A stretch of DNA of 64,000 bases, taken from contig JAHLJT010004567.1 of the NCBI GenBank assembly GCA_031308135.1, positions 36,964,389 to 37,028,388 on the forward strand. The letters are read 5' to 3'. Below the pieces are notes generated by a model. It was given only the letters and a program-made list of their open reading frames with translations. It was not told where the DNA came from and did no database searches. How positions within the stretch are numbered: position 1 is the stretch's first letter; every line of letters begins with the position of its first letter. The position numbers and the translations under genes are program-made. The DNA comes from Acheta domesticus. Its lineage: Eukaryota > Arthropoda > Insecta > Orthoptera > Gryllidae. Shown one piece after another: positions 36,964 to 50,050 of this stretch.

Positions 36964-37238
36964 GTCGGCCCCTTGGCTGAGATCACTAAAGCAGTAGTGT
37001 CGTGGCGATCTCGAGCCACAGGGTCGCAAGTTCGAGTCCCGCCTCGGACAATGGTGTATTTATGTTTGTATGTGAGTTGTCCTCTCACTCCGTATAATCA
37101 TCAACAATTCATCTTCCATACCCGCACGGCTAACATCCCTGGGATGTAAAAATGGACTCGGCAGAAATGTTGATCCCCCCAAAACAACGTCTTAGGTGCA
37201 TAAAAGCACGTTCGCGTGGTCCATAGAGGCCGATTCGC
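36964..37238 (+). mobile_element. tRNA-derived SINE, second family, bracketed by (AAT)n
   Basis: The A box tggctgagatc lies at 36974-36984 and the B box agttcgagtcc at 37029-37039, with tRNA-like spacing. The body differs from the dominant SINE family and contains ggatgtaaaaatggactcgg and the 3' segment ccatagaggccgattcg. It ends in a (AAT)n tract at 37239-37301 that abuts the LINE 3' fragment. No coding capacity. Confidence 0.82.
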
Positions 37239-37301
37239 AATAATATTATTAATATTATTATTATTAATAATAATAATAATGATAATAATAATAATAATGA
37301 T
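37239..37301. repeat. (AAT)n tract between SINE and LINE fragment
   Basis: A trinucleotide run with a few ATT inversions. It probably combines the SINE tail with the target microsatellite. Confidence 0.85.
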
Positions 37302-37843
37302 AACCACCAAAACCGGTGACGTCTGTTGGATTGTGTATGATATTGTGCGACCAACAAATTCAAACTGATCGCATGATAGCGGCAAATAAACCGGATATAG
37401 TTATCCGGGATTTGGAGAAAAAATCGTGTCTTCTTGTAGACGTTGCTGTGCCCAGCTGTGCCATGAGATCAAAACGTCGTAACCAAAGAGGCAGAGAAAT
37501 GTCTTAAATCCAAGAGTTTGGAAATCGAGATCAACCGAACGTGGGGCGTAAAAGCACAGGTCATACCGATAGTTATCGGAGCTCTAGGATTTGTTCCACA
37601 AAATTTGAGTAAGAACTTATCTAAACTCCCCAGCAATTCAAAAAGACTGGGAAGTGCAAGAAATTGCTTTATTTGGAACAGAGCTCACATTTTGCGCAAA
37701 GTATTGTAGAGGCACTGACAGTCACCGGATGTGCTCCTTGGGTAGCTGGTTGCAACCTGGAGTAGATTTTATATTCAGCCCACTCATAACATCTTTAGTC
37801 GTGATGTAGTGGAATAATAATAATGATAATAATCATAACAATA
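37302..37843 (+). pseudogene. LINE 3' end fragment with (AAT)n tail, copy 1
   Basis: The plus strand encodes the conserved C-terminal block of a non-LTR element. It reads IQTDRMIAANKPDIVIRD then LLVDVAVPS in one frame, and NRTWGVKAQVIPIVIGALGF through AHILRKVL in a second frame (37518-37709), so a frameshift separates them. After the stop come about 100 bp of 3' UTR and a (AAT)n-like tail at 37812-37843. Upstream ORF parts are absent, so it is 5'-truncated. The clade is uncertain from memory (a CR1/L2/Jockey-type relative). Confidence 0.75.
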
Positions 37844-38399
37844 AAACACAACAAACTTGCCAACAAAAACACCAAATTAATAATTTGTATACATTAATGC
37901 TTATAATTTAAAATAAAATGCATTTTAAATCAGTAAAATCTGGAGTAAGTAAATATTGTGCATTTTAAGTTAAGATTACCATGTGAACCCATTGCAGTCC
38001 CATTTTTAAACTTGCACCATCTGTTTGGAAACATATAAGGAATTTTTTAGAATATTTTAAATTTTTTTGAAGATGAGCATTTTGAAAAAACCTCAAAATC
38101 AAAATTTTAAATTCAAATTTGAAAAACGTTTTGAACGCAACCCCTATTGAGTTGTATATCGTATAAAAGGCCATAAAAAAAGCCAAAAAATGATACCTGT
38201 TCCAACTCTCTATCTTAATTTGGTAAGGTTCTACATCAATTTAAAAATTTTCGGGAACCCAATTTTGTAAAATTTTACATGTCTGTATTTCACAAACGGG
38301 TGGAAATATTTTACTCAAAATTTGTAGTTTTCTTATTCTTTATTCATACTACCTATGTATCAAAATTCATCTGAATCTGAGATGGTGATGTAAAATGAC
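37844..38399. other. AT-rich stretch between LINE fragment and tandem repeats
   Basis: Very AT-rich; one 73-codon minus frame is low-complexity. It may be the eroded edge of the repeat field that follows. Confidence 0.4.
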
Positions 38400-39700
38400 T
38401 GTGTTGATTTAATATGGAATGACCCATATATCAATGTTCTTGTGATGCTTGAGGTCTCATTATAGAAAATTGAAAGCAGTAATTAATTCGTGAGACGTTT
38501 AGTCAATAAATACGAACTATATTTAGAACGTTGATGTTAATAAATCTGTGGTCCACCGGTAAAATACATTTTTATGAATTTTTAAATTTGTGCCTGTAAG
38601 CGACATCTTTTCTGGAGAGTGCTGTGCAATTTTAAAATGACTGTCTGGAGTAATAATTTAAACAATTTATTTTTTAAACAAATGATATCTAGTGAAGGAA
38701 TCAGTATTAATACTTGAGTACCCCGCTGGTTAGTTTTTTCAGTGCTTTTTTTGTTAGTACATGGAAGTATGATTGTTTGTCTGATGTTTAGATGGTCATT
38801 ATAAACATTTGCAAGCAGTAATTAACTCTAGAGCAATTTCATCGTAAAATATGAAGTTTTTGTAACAAATACGTTCTGGTAAGTCTGTGGTTCACCGTTA
38901 TGAATTTATTCCCTGATTTTTTTATATTTTTTCATAAAATGCGATTTTGGTGCGAAAACATGAGCGATTTTAGTGCATACTAGCATTGTAATTAATTTAA
39001 ACAAATTGTTAGTAATTCAATAGATATATTGTGATGAACCCTGTGCAAATATTTTTTTATATCGCTGAATAGTTATTTTTCCTGTGAATATTTGTTTAAA
39101 AGATGAATGTGAGAATATCCTTTAATGCTGAAGGCCCAATTGAATGCAATAATTAATTCATGAGCAATAATTATAATTGAATGCGATAATTGAATGCAAT
39201 AATTAATTCATGAGACATTTACTTAATAAATATAAAGTATATTTAACAAATTAGTGTTAATAAATCTGTGGTCTACCGGTAAGATAAAATTTTATGAGTT
39301 TTTAAAGTTTGTGCCAGTAAGCGACGTTTTTATGTTAATGCACTTTGCAATTTTAAAACAACTGTCCAGAGTAATTAATTTAAACAATTTATTTTAAAAA
39401 CATATAATTTGTGATGGACTCATTACAAACAATTAGTATTTTGCCAGTAAGGAAAAAGTTTTACTTTCTCTTTCATTTTTTGTTTTGGTTCATATTTTCA
39501 AATTGTTTAAACAATTTGTTGTTGTAATGATATTAAAATGGAGTAATTAAATGGTAATTAATTAATACTTTATTGTTAATTTTTTATAATTTTTTGTGCT
39601 CTATTTTGTTGTGTGGCTAGCTAGCTTCAGTCTGAAGGTAGCTGACCCTCAATTTTTTAGAAAATGTCTGGCGTAATTAATTTAAAATTTTGATATTTTA
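38400..39700. repeat. Decayed tandem array, ~300-350 bp units
   Basis: Two well-matched units (about 38460-38710 and 39170-39430) and a weaker one between them share the same ordered landmarks. These are gcagtaattaattc, aataaatctgtggtccaccggtaa, tttatgaatttttaaa, gtaagcgac, gcaattttaaaa and taatttaaacaatttattttt. A fourth partial unit may start at about 39440. A 26-bp local duplication, attgaatgcaataattaatt and following bases, occurs at 39139 and 39189. Units differ widely, so the array is old. No coding capacity. Confidence 0.7.
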
Positions 39701-39849
39701 AGAATAATTAATTGGTACTAAATGATGGCATATAGTTTATTGCGAACCGCTGTGGGTGGCTAGAGGGCTTCAGAGAGGTTCTATCGGCACCCAAAGTATA
39801 TTTTTTGGACATTTTATTAATTTTTCAGTTTCCTAACAGTAGTACGAAA

Positions 39850-40920
39850 ATATTCTTTTAAGAATATTAAAGAACAGAAAAACCTTGTTCTAAATGGCAA
39901 TTTTCTTTGAAAAATTTGGAGCTGTTTTTAAAAAAGTGGCATTTAAACACTACTATAATTTGAAGCTCTTTTTCACAGACAATTTTTGAGTTTTTAAAAA
40001 ACTTTTTTTGAAGTCATTTGAAGCACTTGCACTCATAAATACAATAGTGTTTACAAATTCCTGGAAATGTGCATACCAACAGTGTCAGAGATCATTAAAA
40101 AAAAATTACATTTGAAAGAACAAAAAAATACCCCAAAATGAACTTTACATCACATTAACAAGTGCAATTAGCACTATCTGTATGAAAAGTTTGAACAAAA
40201 AATTTTGAGCTATTTTTGAGAGAATAGTGTTTGAGTGTTCCTGAAAATGTGGAATTTTGAGCTAGTTTTCACAGAAAACGGTTGAGTTCTCAACAAAATT
40301 TATAGGACATTATTTAAAGCATATGTACGCATAAATACAATAATGTGAAAAAATGTAAATATGAACAACTTGGGAGACAAGTCAAAAAAAAATTCATTTT
40401 TGTAATTTTTGAAAAAACAAAAGAATAAAGCAACATGATTATGTGATCTCATAGAGTTAGTCACTATCCCACTAAAAAGTTTAAAGAAAAAATTTGGAGT
40501 CTTTTTGAGAAAATCTTGTTTTCCTAATTTTTTAAAATTGCACGTATTGCATGCAATATTGCGCGAAAACTACTAAACATTTCAAAATATGTGCAGGACC
40601 TTAAAGAAAGAACTCACTTTGGAGAACACATTTTATTTGGAGGAAAAATCTGCGTCTTCAATTTTGCAGTAGGAAGAAGATGCTAAGAAAAATTCAAACT
40701 TTTGCAATTTTCAAAAATTCAGAGTTAGCCATGAAAATCGGACTTAAGCCACCTTAATAAATGTATTTTACTCTATTCTTTCAAGAAATTTAAAGAAAAA
40801 AATTTGGAGCCGTTTTTGACAAAATTTTGAAAATGTCCAGGGGGCTTCATGTAAAGTACCCCCAAATTTTACAGAATCTTTTTCAAAATTTCAAAGCTTT
40901 AACTAGAGTCAGATTAACAG
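39850..40920 (-). repeat. Decayed tandem array, ~300-bp units
   Basis: The block aaaatttggagc(t/c)(n)tttttga recurs at about 39895, 40196, 40488 and 40794, a spacing of 290-307 bp. The first two units also share ttcacagac/gaaaa, gttgag and gcataaatacaataatgtg landmarks. On the minus strand the block reads tttttcaaaaattggctccaaat, the same phrase found in the dispersed copy at 52.0 kb, which ties this array to that family. Confidence 0.65.
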
Positions 40921-41150
40921 GGGTTTCTTCAATTTGGAAAAATGCGTATGAGTGGTTTAGGTGCTAGTAGTGTTCACAGACGGACGGAAAGACAGACAAA
41001 TGGATGGACAGAGGGATGTTTTGCTTTCAATTGGTTTTTCAGTATCAAGAACCCACATAACAGTGATTCAGGCTACCAGGGTTAGAGGATTTTTTTTTCT
41101 TAATTTAGTAATTGGATTTATCCACCTTTTTGTTATCACGGTCGAGCAAT
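40921..41150 (-). repeat. Edge of dispersed repeat with GTCTGTC phrase
   Basis: On the minus strand this segment carries gtccatccatttgtctgtc and ccgtccgtctgtgaac. It leads into the tandem array in the same order as gtctgtatgtctgtcaacaa leads into the copy at 51.8-52.2 kb. Probably the upstream part of that repeat family. Confidence 0.5.
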
Positions 41151-41343
41151 GAATTTTTTCTGCCAAAAATTTGCCATTTTTTCGCGCAGCATTACATAAC
41201 CTTCCCTATGCTACATATGTTACTCCGTATATACGTATGTATACGGGAAAGTAAAAGATGTATTTCCTTCTAATTCATATTCATTGCTGTAGTAGCAGTA
41301 GTAGCAGTAGCAGTACATGGTCAGATATTTTATAAAATGAGTT

Positions 41344-41616
41344 TCGGTCGTACCGATAGTCATCGGAGCTCTGGGTTTTGTTCCGCAAAATTTGTGTAAA
41401 CACTAGTCTAAACTCCCAGGAAAAGACTGGGAAGTGTAAGAAATTGCTTTATTTGGAACAGCCCACATTTTGCGCAAAGTATTGTAGAGGCACCGATAGT
41501 CCCTAGATCTACTCCTTAGGAAGCTGATTGCAACCCGGAGTAGACTTTATAATCAACCGACACATAACATCTCTGGTGGTGAATTAGAGGAATAATAATA
41601 ACAGTAATAATAATAG
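41344..41616 (+). pseudogene. LINE 3' end fragment with (AAT)n tail, copy 2
   Basis: This matches 37559-37843 closely in the same orientation, from gtcgtaccgatagt through the IVIGALGF coding block, ggaagtgtaagaaattgctt, the 3' UTR and the tail at about 41590-41616. Small deletions break the frame. Only the last ~270 bp of the element are present, as expected for severe 5' truncation or an internal remnant. Confidence 0.8.
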
Positions 41617-44600
41617 CTACAAATATTAACCAGGCAGGTTTTGATTTATTTCTCCATCGTCAGTGACTCTTACAGTTTAACCCAAAAAAAGTAGCAGAAA
41701 TTGCATGTTTAAAACACACCTGGAAATGTCGAGAATGTTTTTATGCCGTTGTTTTGGGTGTGGGGGTCACTGGCGGCAGTGTATGAATTAGCCACCTCGG
41801 TGGCGCAAAGATATTGAAGAATGATACCTGTGCAAAACCCAGTTTCTAATATCGATAGCGGGGAAAGTCGGTGAAATCCTAGCAAAATTATACGGACATT
41901 AAAAGCAGGGCGCATCACAAGTTAGGACGCTTGTTTATTATCTTTGGTTATTCTTTACACCTCACTTTGGAGAACGCATTTGGAACAACCGTTTTCTACG
42001 TATTGTAGAAATGGGCATTACTTCGGGCATACTTACTACATACGGGCATTACTTCTCCATTCTTGAAAGAGACATCGTAAGTTTGTTCGGTACCCGATTT
42101 GATACGTTTAAAGTTCAACAGGGGACGTTCAGAATTACAAAGCACAGTTACCAATTCAGGATTGTTTATCGATCCAACACTTCCGTGTCCTTAATTCAAC
42201 TCTTTTGTAATGCATTTTATTCACTGTCCTCCCCAATTTGTAATGCAATAATAAAACAATAGTCAAAATACATCATTAATGGTGATGGCCAGTACAATCG
42301 TACCTCAAAGACATGACAATTACTTTCATAACTTCCGAAGGCGGAAATTTTTCTAAGAAATTGACCCAATGCTGAGGTTCATGGAAAGGGAGAAAGTACA
42401 AGCAGCTAAATGGAAATTTCTAGAGGCATCTGAGTTAACATTTTTGTTCCTCTTGGGCAGAATCTACGTCAGGTGAGCACACCACTCCCGTATCTCAATG
42501 CAATAATTGCATCAGTCGCCCTTCCAACGCCAACGCCAGCGCCAGCGGTTCATCTGCCGTGATGCAACTGACAGGCAACGTTCTTTCTTACGGCACAAAA
42601 CGTTTATGGTGCGCTGTTCGAACGAGAAAAGAGCAACGTCCCATAACACATTTGAAGGCCAATAAACTGAAAGGAGGATGTCGAAATGAAGCAGTGACAT
42701 CTTCGCTCAACAGAAGAGTTAGAGATCATAATCCATGTTTTTAAACGTTTCTCAGCTGCATGCGCTACTAAATAGTTACTGGCAAGCACGTGAATGGACA
42801 GCCCGACGCTCACTTTTAAGGTAATAAAGAAGAAAAATGAGTTACCGTTCAAGGTGTGGGAAGTCTACTTAGTACGGGTGATCAACGAATTTTGGTAAAA
42901 CGCATGAAGCCGAGTGTTCAATTTCAGGATTCGTGATGTCTAAAGCATAAAAAACCTCCTTCTTAGTTACCTTTCAGAGCACCTCTCGTCCGTAGTAACT
43001 GAAAAGATACCCACCGTAATGCTCCTAATAAAGCTTTGATGAAAATATAAACATTGATATTTTGTTCCCTTAGAAACCGACGTTGATAGTGAACATCTGC
43101 TTGACTCCATCAATTACAGCAATAAGAATATTAGCTGTTTTACAAGTTTATTTACTATTTTTCGATGGATTTTAAGGATTGCATTACAGCCATTAATGGA
43201 ATGAACCTTCACAAAGTTGAAGATCAGAATAATCTTTTGAAGATCAAAATCGATTGTCTAAGTGAACATAGAAAGATCTCCCGAAACGCATTTTTATATA
43301 AAATCGCGTTCCTTTATTCTTCAACATTCATTATTCTTCGTATTCTTCACTTAGACGCAGCACATGATGCTGATTCATTATCCGCACAATGAATCCGCAA
43401 CGGAGTTTAAATACTCATTGAGAAAATATATTTTTTTAAAAAAAGGCGAAGATTTCAAATGTACTAGTTCCTTAGTCAGAAAACAAAGATACCAAGTTTT
43501 CCATTTTCTCGTCAATGAACATTTTGCACATTTCCCAACACAAATTAAAAAATATAAAGTTCAAATTGGAAAAAAGAAAACTTGCTGTACGACTCCACAA
43601 AACTATAAGTACAGTCGCAACACAATTTTTTTAACCTCGTACTTGATTTAATTTAATCGAATTTCGTACTCTGCACATTCAAGGCCAGATATTGCACAAA
43701 TTTCTTTGTTCCGTATGCTCTTGAAAGTATATCGGTGTGCGTAATAATCAATCGGGTTTATTGGGTGAAGTTAACATGTCCTAGTTTTGGATCTCCAACA
43801 TTGGCAACCTTGAACTGGATACTATTTAGTTCTACTTCTTTATCGAATAGGTCATTAGCCCGAGTGCCCGCGTCTGTCACACTTAAGAATTGCATCGCAA
43901 GCCAAACCGAAGTACCGACACATTGTCAGCAACGTTTCTGTAGTTCCAAGACAACTGAAAACAATATTACACGAAAAAAAGAGTTTATGTTTTCATTCGT
44001 AACAAAAAAATTATTGAACTGATGAAATTAATTTACTTCAAAAGGCAAGAATTTGAATCGGTTTTTCCTCTATAATGCTTTGCACGACGGCAGAAGGGGA
44101 AAATCACAAAGTTATTCCACAAAACCAAATTAAGGAAGAAAATTACGATAAAAACATCCATGTCTTTACTGTTTATATACTTTTGTGAAACATTTTAAAA
44201 TTGTTGTTAAAGAGGTATCTATCCATATTTTCTTAACCACCGGAGAATAGAATACTAACAACCGGAAATTCTCGCTTAAACACGAACTGATGCATCCAAA
44301 CTCTCGTATGGAAACATACGGCATGCGTTTGCCTTTTACGCAGCAGCAAAAGGTGAAACAAACACGTAGACAAAAGCCACGCTCATTTGAAATGAACAAT
44401 TAAACTGACTATTAAAATTTATGTCAAATTACACAAGACTTAAGTAGTGGCTGTTTTTGAGTAGTTGTAGTACCTTTCCGGAACACCGTTGACGCAAACA
44501 AAGGTGCTGAGTAGCGCGTGGAATATACCGCTATGGGTTTAGTCGTAATTTAGACGTCACTCTTAGCAAATACAAACAATACCGATTGTGCTAAAACCCA

Positions 44601-44799
44601 AGTTGGTGGGGTGATTTTTTATTTTTTAAATTTTTTTTAACTTTTCCTCCTTATTCTAGAGTAGAGCGAAGAAAAGAATTGAAATTACCTCAATAATATG
44701 AAATCGAATTTTCGGTCTTACAATCCATATTTAAGGATGTTCAGGTTTAACTTGCACACACGTCAGGATTAATATCTATTGGGTATTGTTCCAAAGACA
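41617..44799. other. AT-rich non-coding stretch, nothing recognised
   Basis: Several 60-95 codon frames occur on both strands without domains. A short cgccaacgccagcgccagcg run lies near 42525. Confidence 0.45.
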
Positions 44800-45360
44800 G
44801 TTGGAGCGGATGGCGAATGGACACGCCCAATTTTGTACTCGAAAATCGGGATAACTGTATTTGTGGATGAATGAACAGATGAATGGATGGTGAATGGCAA
44901 GCATAACTCTGTCAGATTAGAAGCATTTTAGCTGAACTTGGTAAATACGTCAGAAGTAAGATCTAAAGGCGTTCCGGAGATCATTAAGGAATTTTAAATT
45001 CCCGAGTTACTTTACGTGAAGCATCTATGATATTTTCAAAAATTTCTGGCTAACGAATGAATCTTTTCTGTTAATTTTTTTGCTCGCGCAGAAAAAAAGG
45101 CATTTATAAATTTGGTATTACACCAATTTTTATTAAAACCTCTACAATTCTGGAAATAGCAAAAGTTCAATTTTTTCGAACATGTCTTACATCTCCAATA
45201 CATCGTCCGCCAGAGATGTCTTCCTTAATGCAACTGATCTCTTAATTTTAATATTTAAACGATGCCATGCTTATTTTGTAATATGATTAGTTCTCGAGTA
45301 ATAACATTAAGAGGAGAAAGGCTTCGGCATGCCACACATTCCCACCAATCCACAACAAAA
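44800..45360 (+). repeat. Diverged dispersed repeat, copy at 45 kb
   Basis: It shares ordered landmarks with 58790-59050: gtcagattagaagcatttt, then cgttccggagatcatt, ttttcaaaaatttctg, then aggcatttataaatttggta and ttcgaacatg. An upstream gaacagatgaatggatgg phrase parallels the GTCTGTC region of the 41 kb copy. It then runs into aagaggagaaaggcttcggc, similar to sequence near 59535. Confidence 0.6.
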
Positions 45361-45991
45361 TCTATCTCCAACAGAAATAAACTTATTCTCTGTATCAAAT
45401 TAAAATATATTTTCCAGAATTTTTTAAGGTAACAAATGTAACATCAGAATACAAGTCAAAAAACCAACAGAACATAAAATTTCTAATTTTAATTTTCAGA
45501 TTTTTAACTCCACAAGTCTCTTAGATAAACGAACATCTTTCGTTCTCTGGTATCTTTGATCTCTGGAGCCCTAAATACAATCCTCCCTTTTCATTATAGT
45601 CCTTCCTTTATAGTGGTGCTTTATACAAGAATCGCAAAGGCAACTGATACAATTTTAAAAACTGAGAAGGGTTTTCATGTTAAAACATTCTCATAAATTA
45701 TCTTAATCATCAGGATTTATCATCAGAAACAGACCAAGAGACAAAATAAAACAATATCGAACTCCAATGGTCGATGGACAACTGAGTTTGAAAATCACTT
45801 TAATTGGAACAGCTAATACATTTCCTTCAACATCTCCATATAATATTTTTCTAAAACTTTCTCTGGCGAAGTATTATACATTTCACATTACATCCACATT
45901 GTAGAATAATGTATTTCCAAATACTGACAATAATTTTGAAACAAAAATTAAATTAACAATAATTAGTAGGATAGACAGAGAGGAAATTGAA
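45361..45991. other. AT-rich non-coding stretch, nothing recognised
   Basis: No feature was recognised. Confidence 0.5.
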
Positions 45992-46253
45992 CTTTTTGGA
46001 AAATCATTTTGTGTGATTTTGTTCAGCAGCTCAATAACTTCCTTTCAACCTAGTCTTCATTCTGTAAATAGGCAAAATAATGGCTGACAATATTTTTTTA
46101 TAATTTTGATACAAGTATTTATTTTTTATACCTATCGTCCCAGAGGCAATTCCTATCACACAACGATGGATCGAGAATATTCTTCATATACTAGTGACCG
46201 GCAGCAGCGAAAATGCTGCTGAACAAAATCACACAAAACGATTTTCCAAAAAG
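45992..46253. repeat. Long inverted repeat, 39-bp arms
   Basis: Arm 45992-46030 begins ctttttggaaaatcatttt and ends gttcagcagc. It is matched as a reverse complement by 46215-46253 at 38 of 39 positions, with 184 bp between. No direct duplication flanks it, so it is not a clear MITE. A transcript across it would fold into a long hairpin. Confidence 0.85.
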
Positions 46254-48489
46254 GAGCACGCCCACTACTCAAGGACAACAAATAAAATATCTCATGTAGC
46301 ACTATAATAAATTAAATATGTTCACGTATTCACGAATACTGCAATACATAGTATAGAGTGTATACGGATAACGGTTACCATTACAACGAATGCCAAAAAT
46401 ATTGCTGTTCCGAAACGCAACACGCGCCTTGAGCCTTAGAGCCAATTCAATAGGTACACATATTATGAGAGCAGGCGTAATTACTCATTCAAATATTTGC
46501 ACTTGTCACTAAAAAAAACAGAATATTTTATTGATTTTGTATTTTTCTCGAGTTCCTGAGTAACTAAATAAACCAGACACCTCTATGATCGGAGGCTGCT
46601 TACAATTTCTTACAATATCTGCACGCATTGGAAATCAGTAATGTAGAAAATTATATACAATAATATACTTTTCAATAAATGTTACACTTTAAGAGGTACT
46701 TCTTTAAAAATTTGACACAATTGGTAAAATATTGCAAAGATATTGAACCTAAATCTACTAAAGTGAGCTTTGGAATGAAATTCGTTTGATGAGACTACTG
46801 GCAACGAAGTCTCCGATAAAATAGTTTCATCAACTGAAGAATGAAGTGGAACGGTAATGTTAAAATAGTGAACAATATCCCGTACATCATGTACCAGATT
46901 TCTCTTTCAGTAGCAGTTTCCTATACCGTATCCACATAACTTCTCAAGCATTTCCTCAAAGAAATCAAGCCGCTTTCGTGCACTATCGTTCAGCCCAGTG
47001 CTCACATTCAACAACGTTAAAGGAGGTTTATGGACAGCTTTTTGCAGGAAAACTAGGCGCTCAAATAAAAGAGTTATCGATATAAAATGGACTTTTAGAA
47101 TTAATAGATGAATATTAAAAAGGGCACACAAGAAAACAATGGAAAGAAAGTTAATCATCATTCCATTCAACAAAATTTTACCAGTACAATCCTTTTATTG
47201 TGATTTTTGTAAAAGATTAATGTAAATATAGGAAATTTATCATGTGCCGTTTGTGCCATTTAAAATATACCATGTGCCATTTTTCATGCACATGAAATAA
47301 ATCACTACAACTATTTGGAGCGTTTAATGATTTTCTCTCGAGCTGAACGATGACCCTTTCTCTCTCAGATTGGGAAACTGAACTCCGATAACCAAGTGGC
47401 ATAAAACGTTACGCTCAAGAACATGTTTATCATATCGGCGCATTTAAGAACAAACAAAGTACGGACTGACATAGATTATCACACCATATCACAAGAAAAG
47501 TATTTCCAAAATGAAGTTTGTGGGATAATTCTACAGTTAAACTGTACCGTTTTAATAGTAATCGTCTCTATATATAATACTCTAAGGATAGATTAGTTTT
47601 TTTTCACAATTTATAGGAGACTATTCACCAAATCACAGAAGTTACTGCGCAATAGGGATGTTGCGTCCCCAGTGTTGCATCCAATAGATTTATGACAAAA
47701 ACTTGAAGTTTGCAGATTATGACATAAAACAGATTACTGAAACATTTTAACCATGCACAAGTCAAACATGACGCGTCCTAGGCCTTTAAAACCAGTTTTT
47801 GTGTCCCAAAGGGACATAATTATAGTGGGAATAGGCGAGTTCTGTGGAGACATGAGTTTTAGGGGGACACGTCAGTGACAGGTGGAAGACACATGGCAAC
47901 AGGTGAGGTAATAAGTGGAAATGAAGGGGAACTGTTAGGGGATAAGGGTGTCTGAACTATTTTTCTTAAGCAATATTCTACAAAACAAAATCTTTTTGAC
48001 TTTACAGTTTTACATTTTTGGAGACTTAGTTTTTTTGGACTATTTTGTGTAGGTGATCAGAAATATATAGAAATCTGAGATCTACGTGAAATTCAATTGA
48101 ATGAACTAGTTAGAAATAATTAAGATAATAAAGATTATAATCTTTCACGATAAAATGAAATGGACTGTTTGATTTTCAGTGCAATTTAATCTAGACGCTC
48201 AGCAAAATGAGATTGGTTATTTTCTCACAACACCGGGCTGTAACACACAGTTCAGGGACTGCCCATTCTACGCCGGGTTCTAATATGTAATTTTCACTTT
48301 TAAAACAATTATTCAAAAAGTGCGGAGTTTTTCGCACGGATCTAGTTAATTTGACTTATTTTACAAAATGTGCATGGAAGTTTCGCGATTTTTTCGGGAA
48401 GGGGGAAACGTAAGGGAAACTTCAAACTTCTTGTTCGTTATCAACAAACTATTTCCTCTTAGAACCACGGTTCTCCCAGACCGCGAGCT
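46254..48489. other. AT-rich non-coding stretch, nothing recognised
   Basis: No exon or repeat terminus was recognised. 47640-47960 is somewhat GC-richer but unassigned. Confidence 0.45.
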
Positions 48490-48995
48490 CGTGTCGACTT
48501 GTGAGAATAAAATACCTCCCGGTCGTTGCTCACTCGTCGCTGCTGCAGTGTCTCTGACAGGGAGTTCCTAGGGTACGAATCTCGACGACGATAGATTTTC
48601 GATAATAGCTAGATAGCCACGTCGAATTCAGCTAGTCTGGAGAATTCAACAGACCGGCTGTTCTCATCAGTTGTTTTCCGTAGTGTCTCCGATCACTATC
48701 AGGCGAATGCTGGAACAGTGTTCTCGTAAACTGGTCACGGACCGCGCGAGATATTTCCTTCCTCATCCTTGTTCTCTCTTCTCTCCTCACGCAATCTTAC
48801 ACGTACTACACATGGAGACACATTATGAGCCTATGCTTGAGTGAGAACATCCCCACAGCATGATGTGTAGAACGGCGCCGGATTTGTCGGTGAGAAAAAA
48901 CGCCATCTCCCGGCTATAACATGCATTGCGTTCTCGGGACTAAAGGCCAAAATAGTTGATGAGCCCGGAAATACGAAATACCTCCCTTTGCAGCT
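48490..48995 (+). mobile_element. tRNA-SINE, central-domain family, plus strand
   Basis: A decayed tRNA-like head ends in a B-box-like gggtacgaatctc at about 48572-48584. It is followed by gtcgaattcagctagtctgg, the central block ttttccgtagtgtctccgat and caggcgaatgctgg, then ggaccgcgcgagatatttcc. The 3' segment has gcgccggat, taacatgcattgcgttctcg and gcccggaaat, all in the same order as the copy at 12357-12900. Confidence 0.7.
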
Positions 48996-50050
48996 CTCAC
49001 ACGCAACCAATCTTTATAAACGAGGTCTATAAAGACACAATTTCACGGAGACGTGACGAATTGCACTTTGACTTTAAAAATATGAAGGATTTGTTTCAAA
49101 AACGCATCTAAATATTCACGTAAAATGCAATCCGCAATGCAAGTCAGGACTTTTCAATCTATATCGTTAAATCACTCCTAACCGAAGCGTTCTAGGGCCT
49201 TAAAACTAAAATGCTGAGACCAAAGACCTCAAAGAAACGTTCCTCACGCCGAAATCTACAGGATGAGATTTTCTATTAAATTTTCGCTGGTTCGACGCTT
49301 CTCGATTCTACCCCACCTGTTCAGAGCCTGTAGAATCTGCAACAGTATGTGAAATTACTAATTACTTGACATTCTTTGCTACTGAATTACACGAGTGTAC
49401 CTCTTTGCTCGATAATAAAGTTAAATAAGAATAAAGAATAGTTTTATTGACAAGGGTGTATTAAATTGTTATCAATTTCAAGGTGACAAATAGAACAAGT
49501 GACGGAGGATAAGAGGGTCTTGAAGAAAAGTATATATATTACAGGTTTAATATGGAAATGGAAAAATAAGAAAGAGGATGGGGTGTAGCATGCGAGAGTT
49601 CTTGCATGGATACGCTAGTCGAATATACAAAGATATCAAAAAACTTCAGATTGTTGATCAGAAAGTTAAAAATATAAATGAAACTGTATCAAGTAAAATA
49701 CTCCGTATTCTGAGCAAATGCAAAGAAGGATGCGTACACCTTTCTGTCCTCTCTTTTCCTGGAGAAGTGCTTGGAATAGTGGCTCGCCCTTACCTTCCAG
49801 TGTACGAAAGATCAGAGTTCAAGAAGCAAACCATGTTTTAAGTACTTAAAAAGAAAATTTGTTAAACATATTTTTCGAAAATCAACGTTCACCGTTCTCA
49901 AATCATCCTTGATGAGAAGAGAGATCGCACTGATTTCGAATTTGTCAAGTAGTTTGCATTTCAGAAGTCAATAAGACTATGAAATGGCTGGATATTTTTA
50001 ATATAACTGAGCCGGTTAACGCGGCTATCACTACTCCACTTGGCCAGTAC
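48996..50050. other. AT-rich non-coding stretch, nothing recognised
   Basis: An 87-codon plus frame at 49578-49841 has no recognisable motif. Confidence 0.45.

Noticed and set aside
36733..37088. Poly-Tyr and poly-Ile open frames
   Set aside because: These are translations of (AAT)n microsatellites.
47640..47700. tagggatg-like sequence resembling the hAT terminus at 27478
   Set aside because: No matching opposite end or 8-bp duplication was found nearby.
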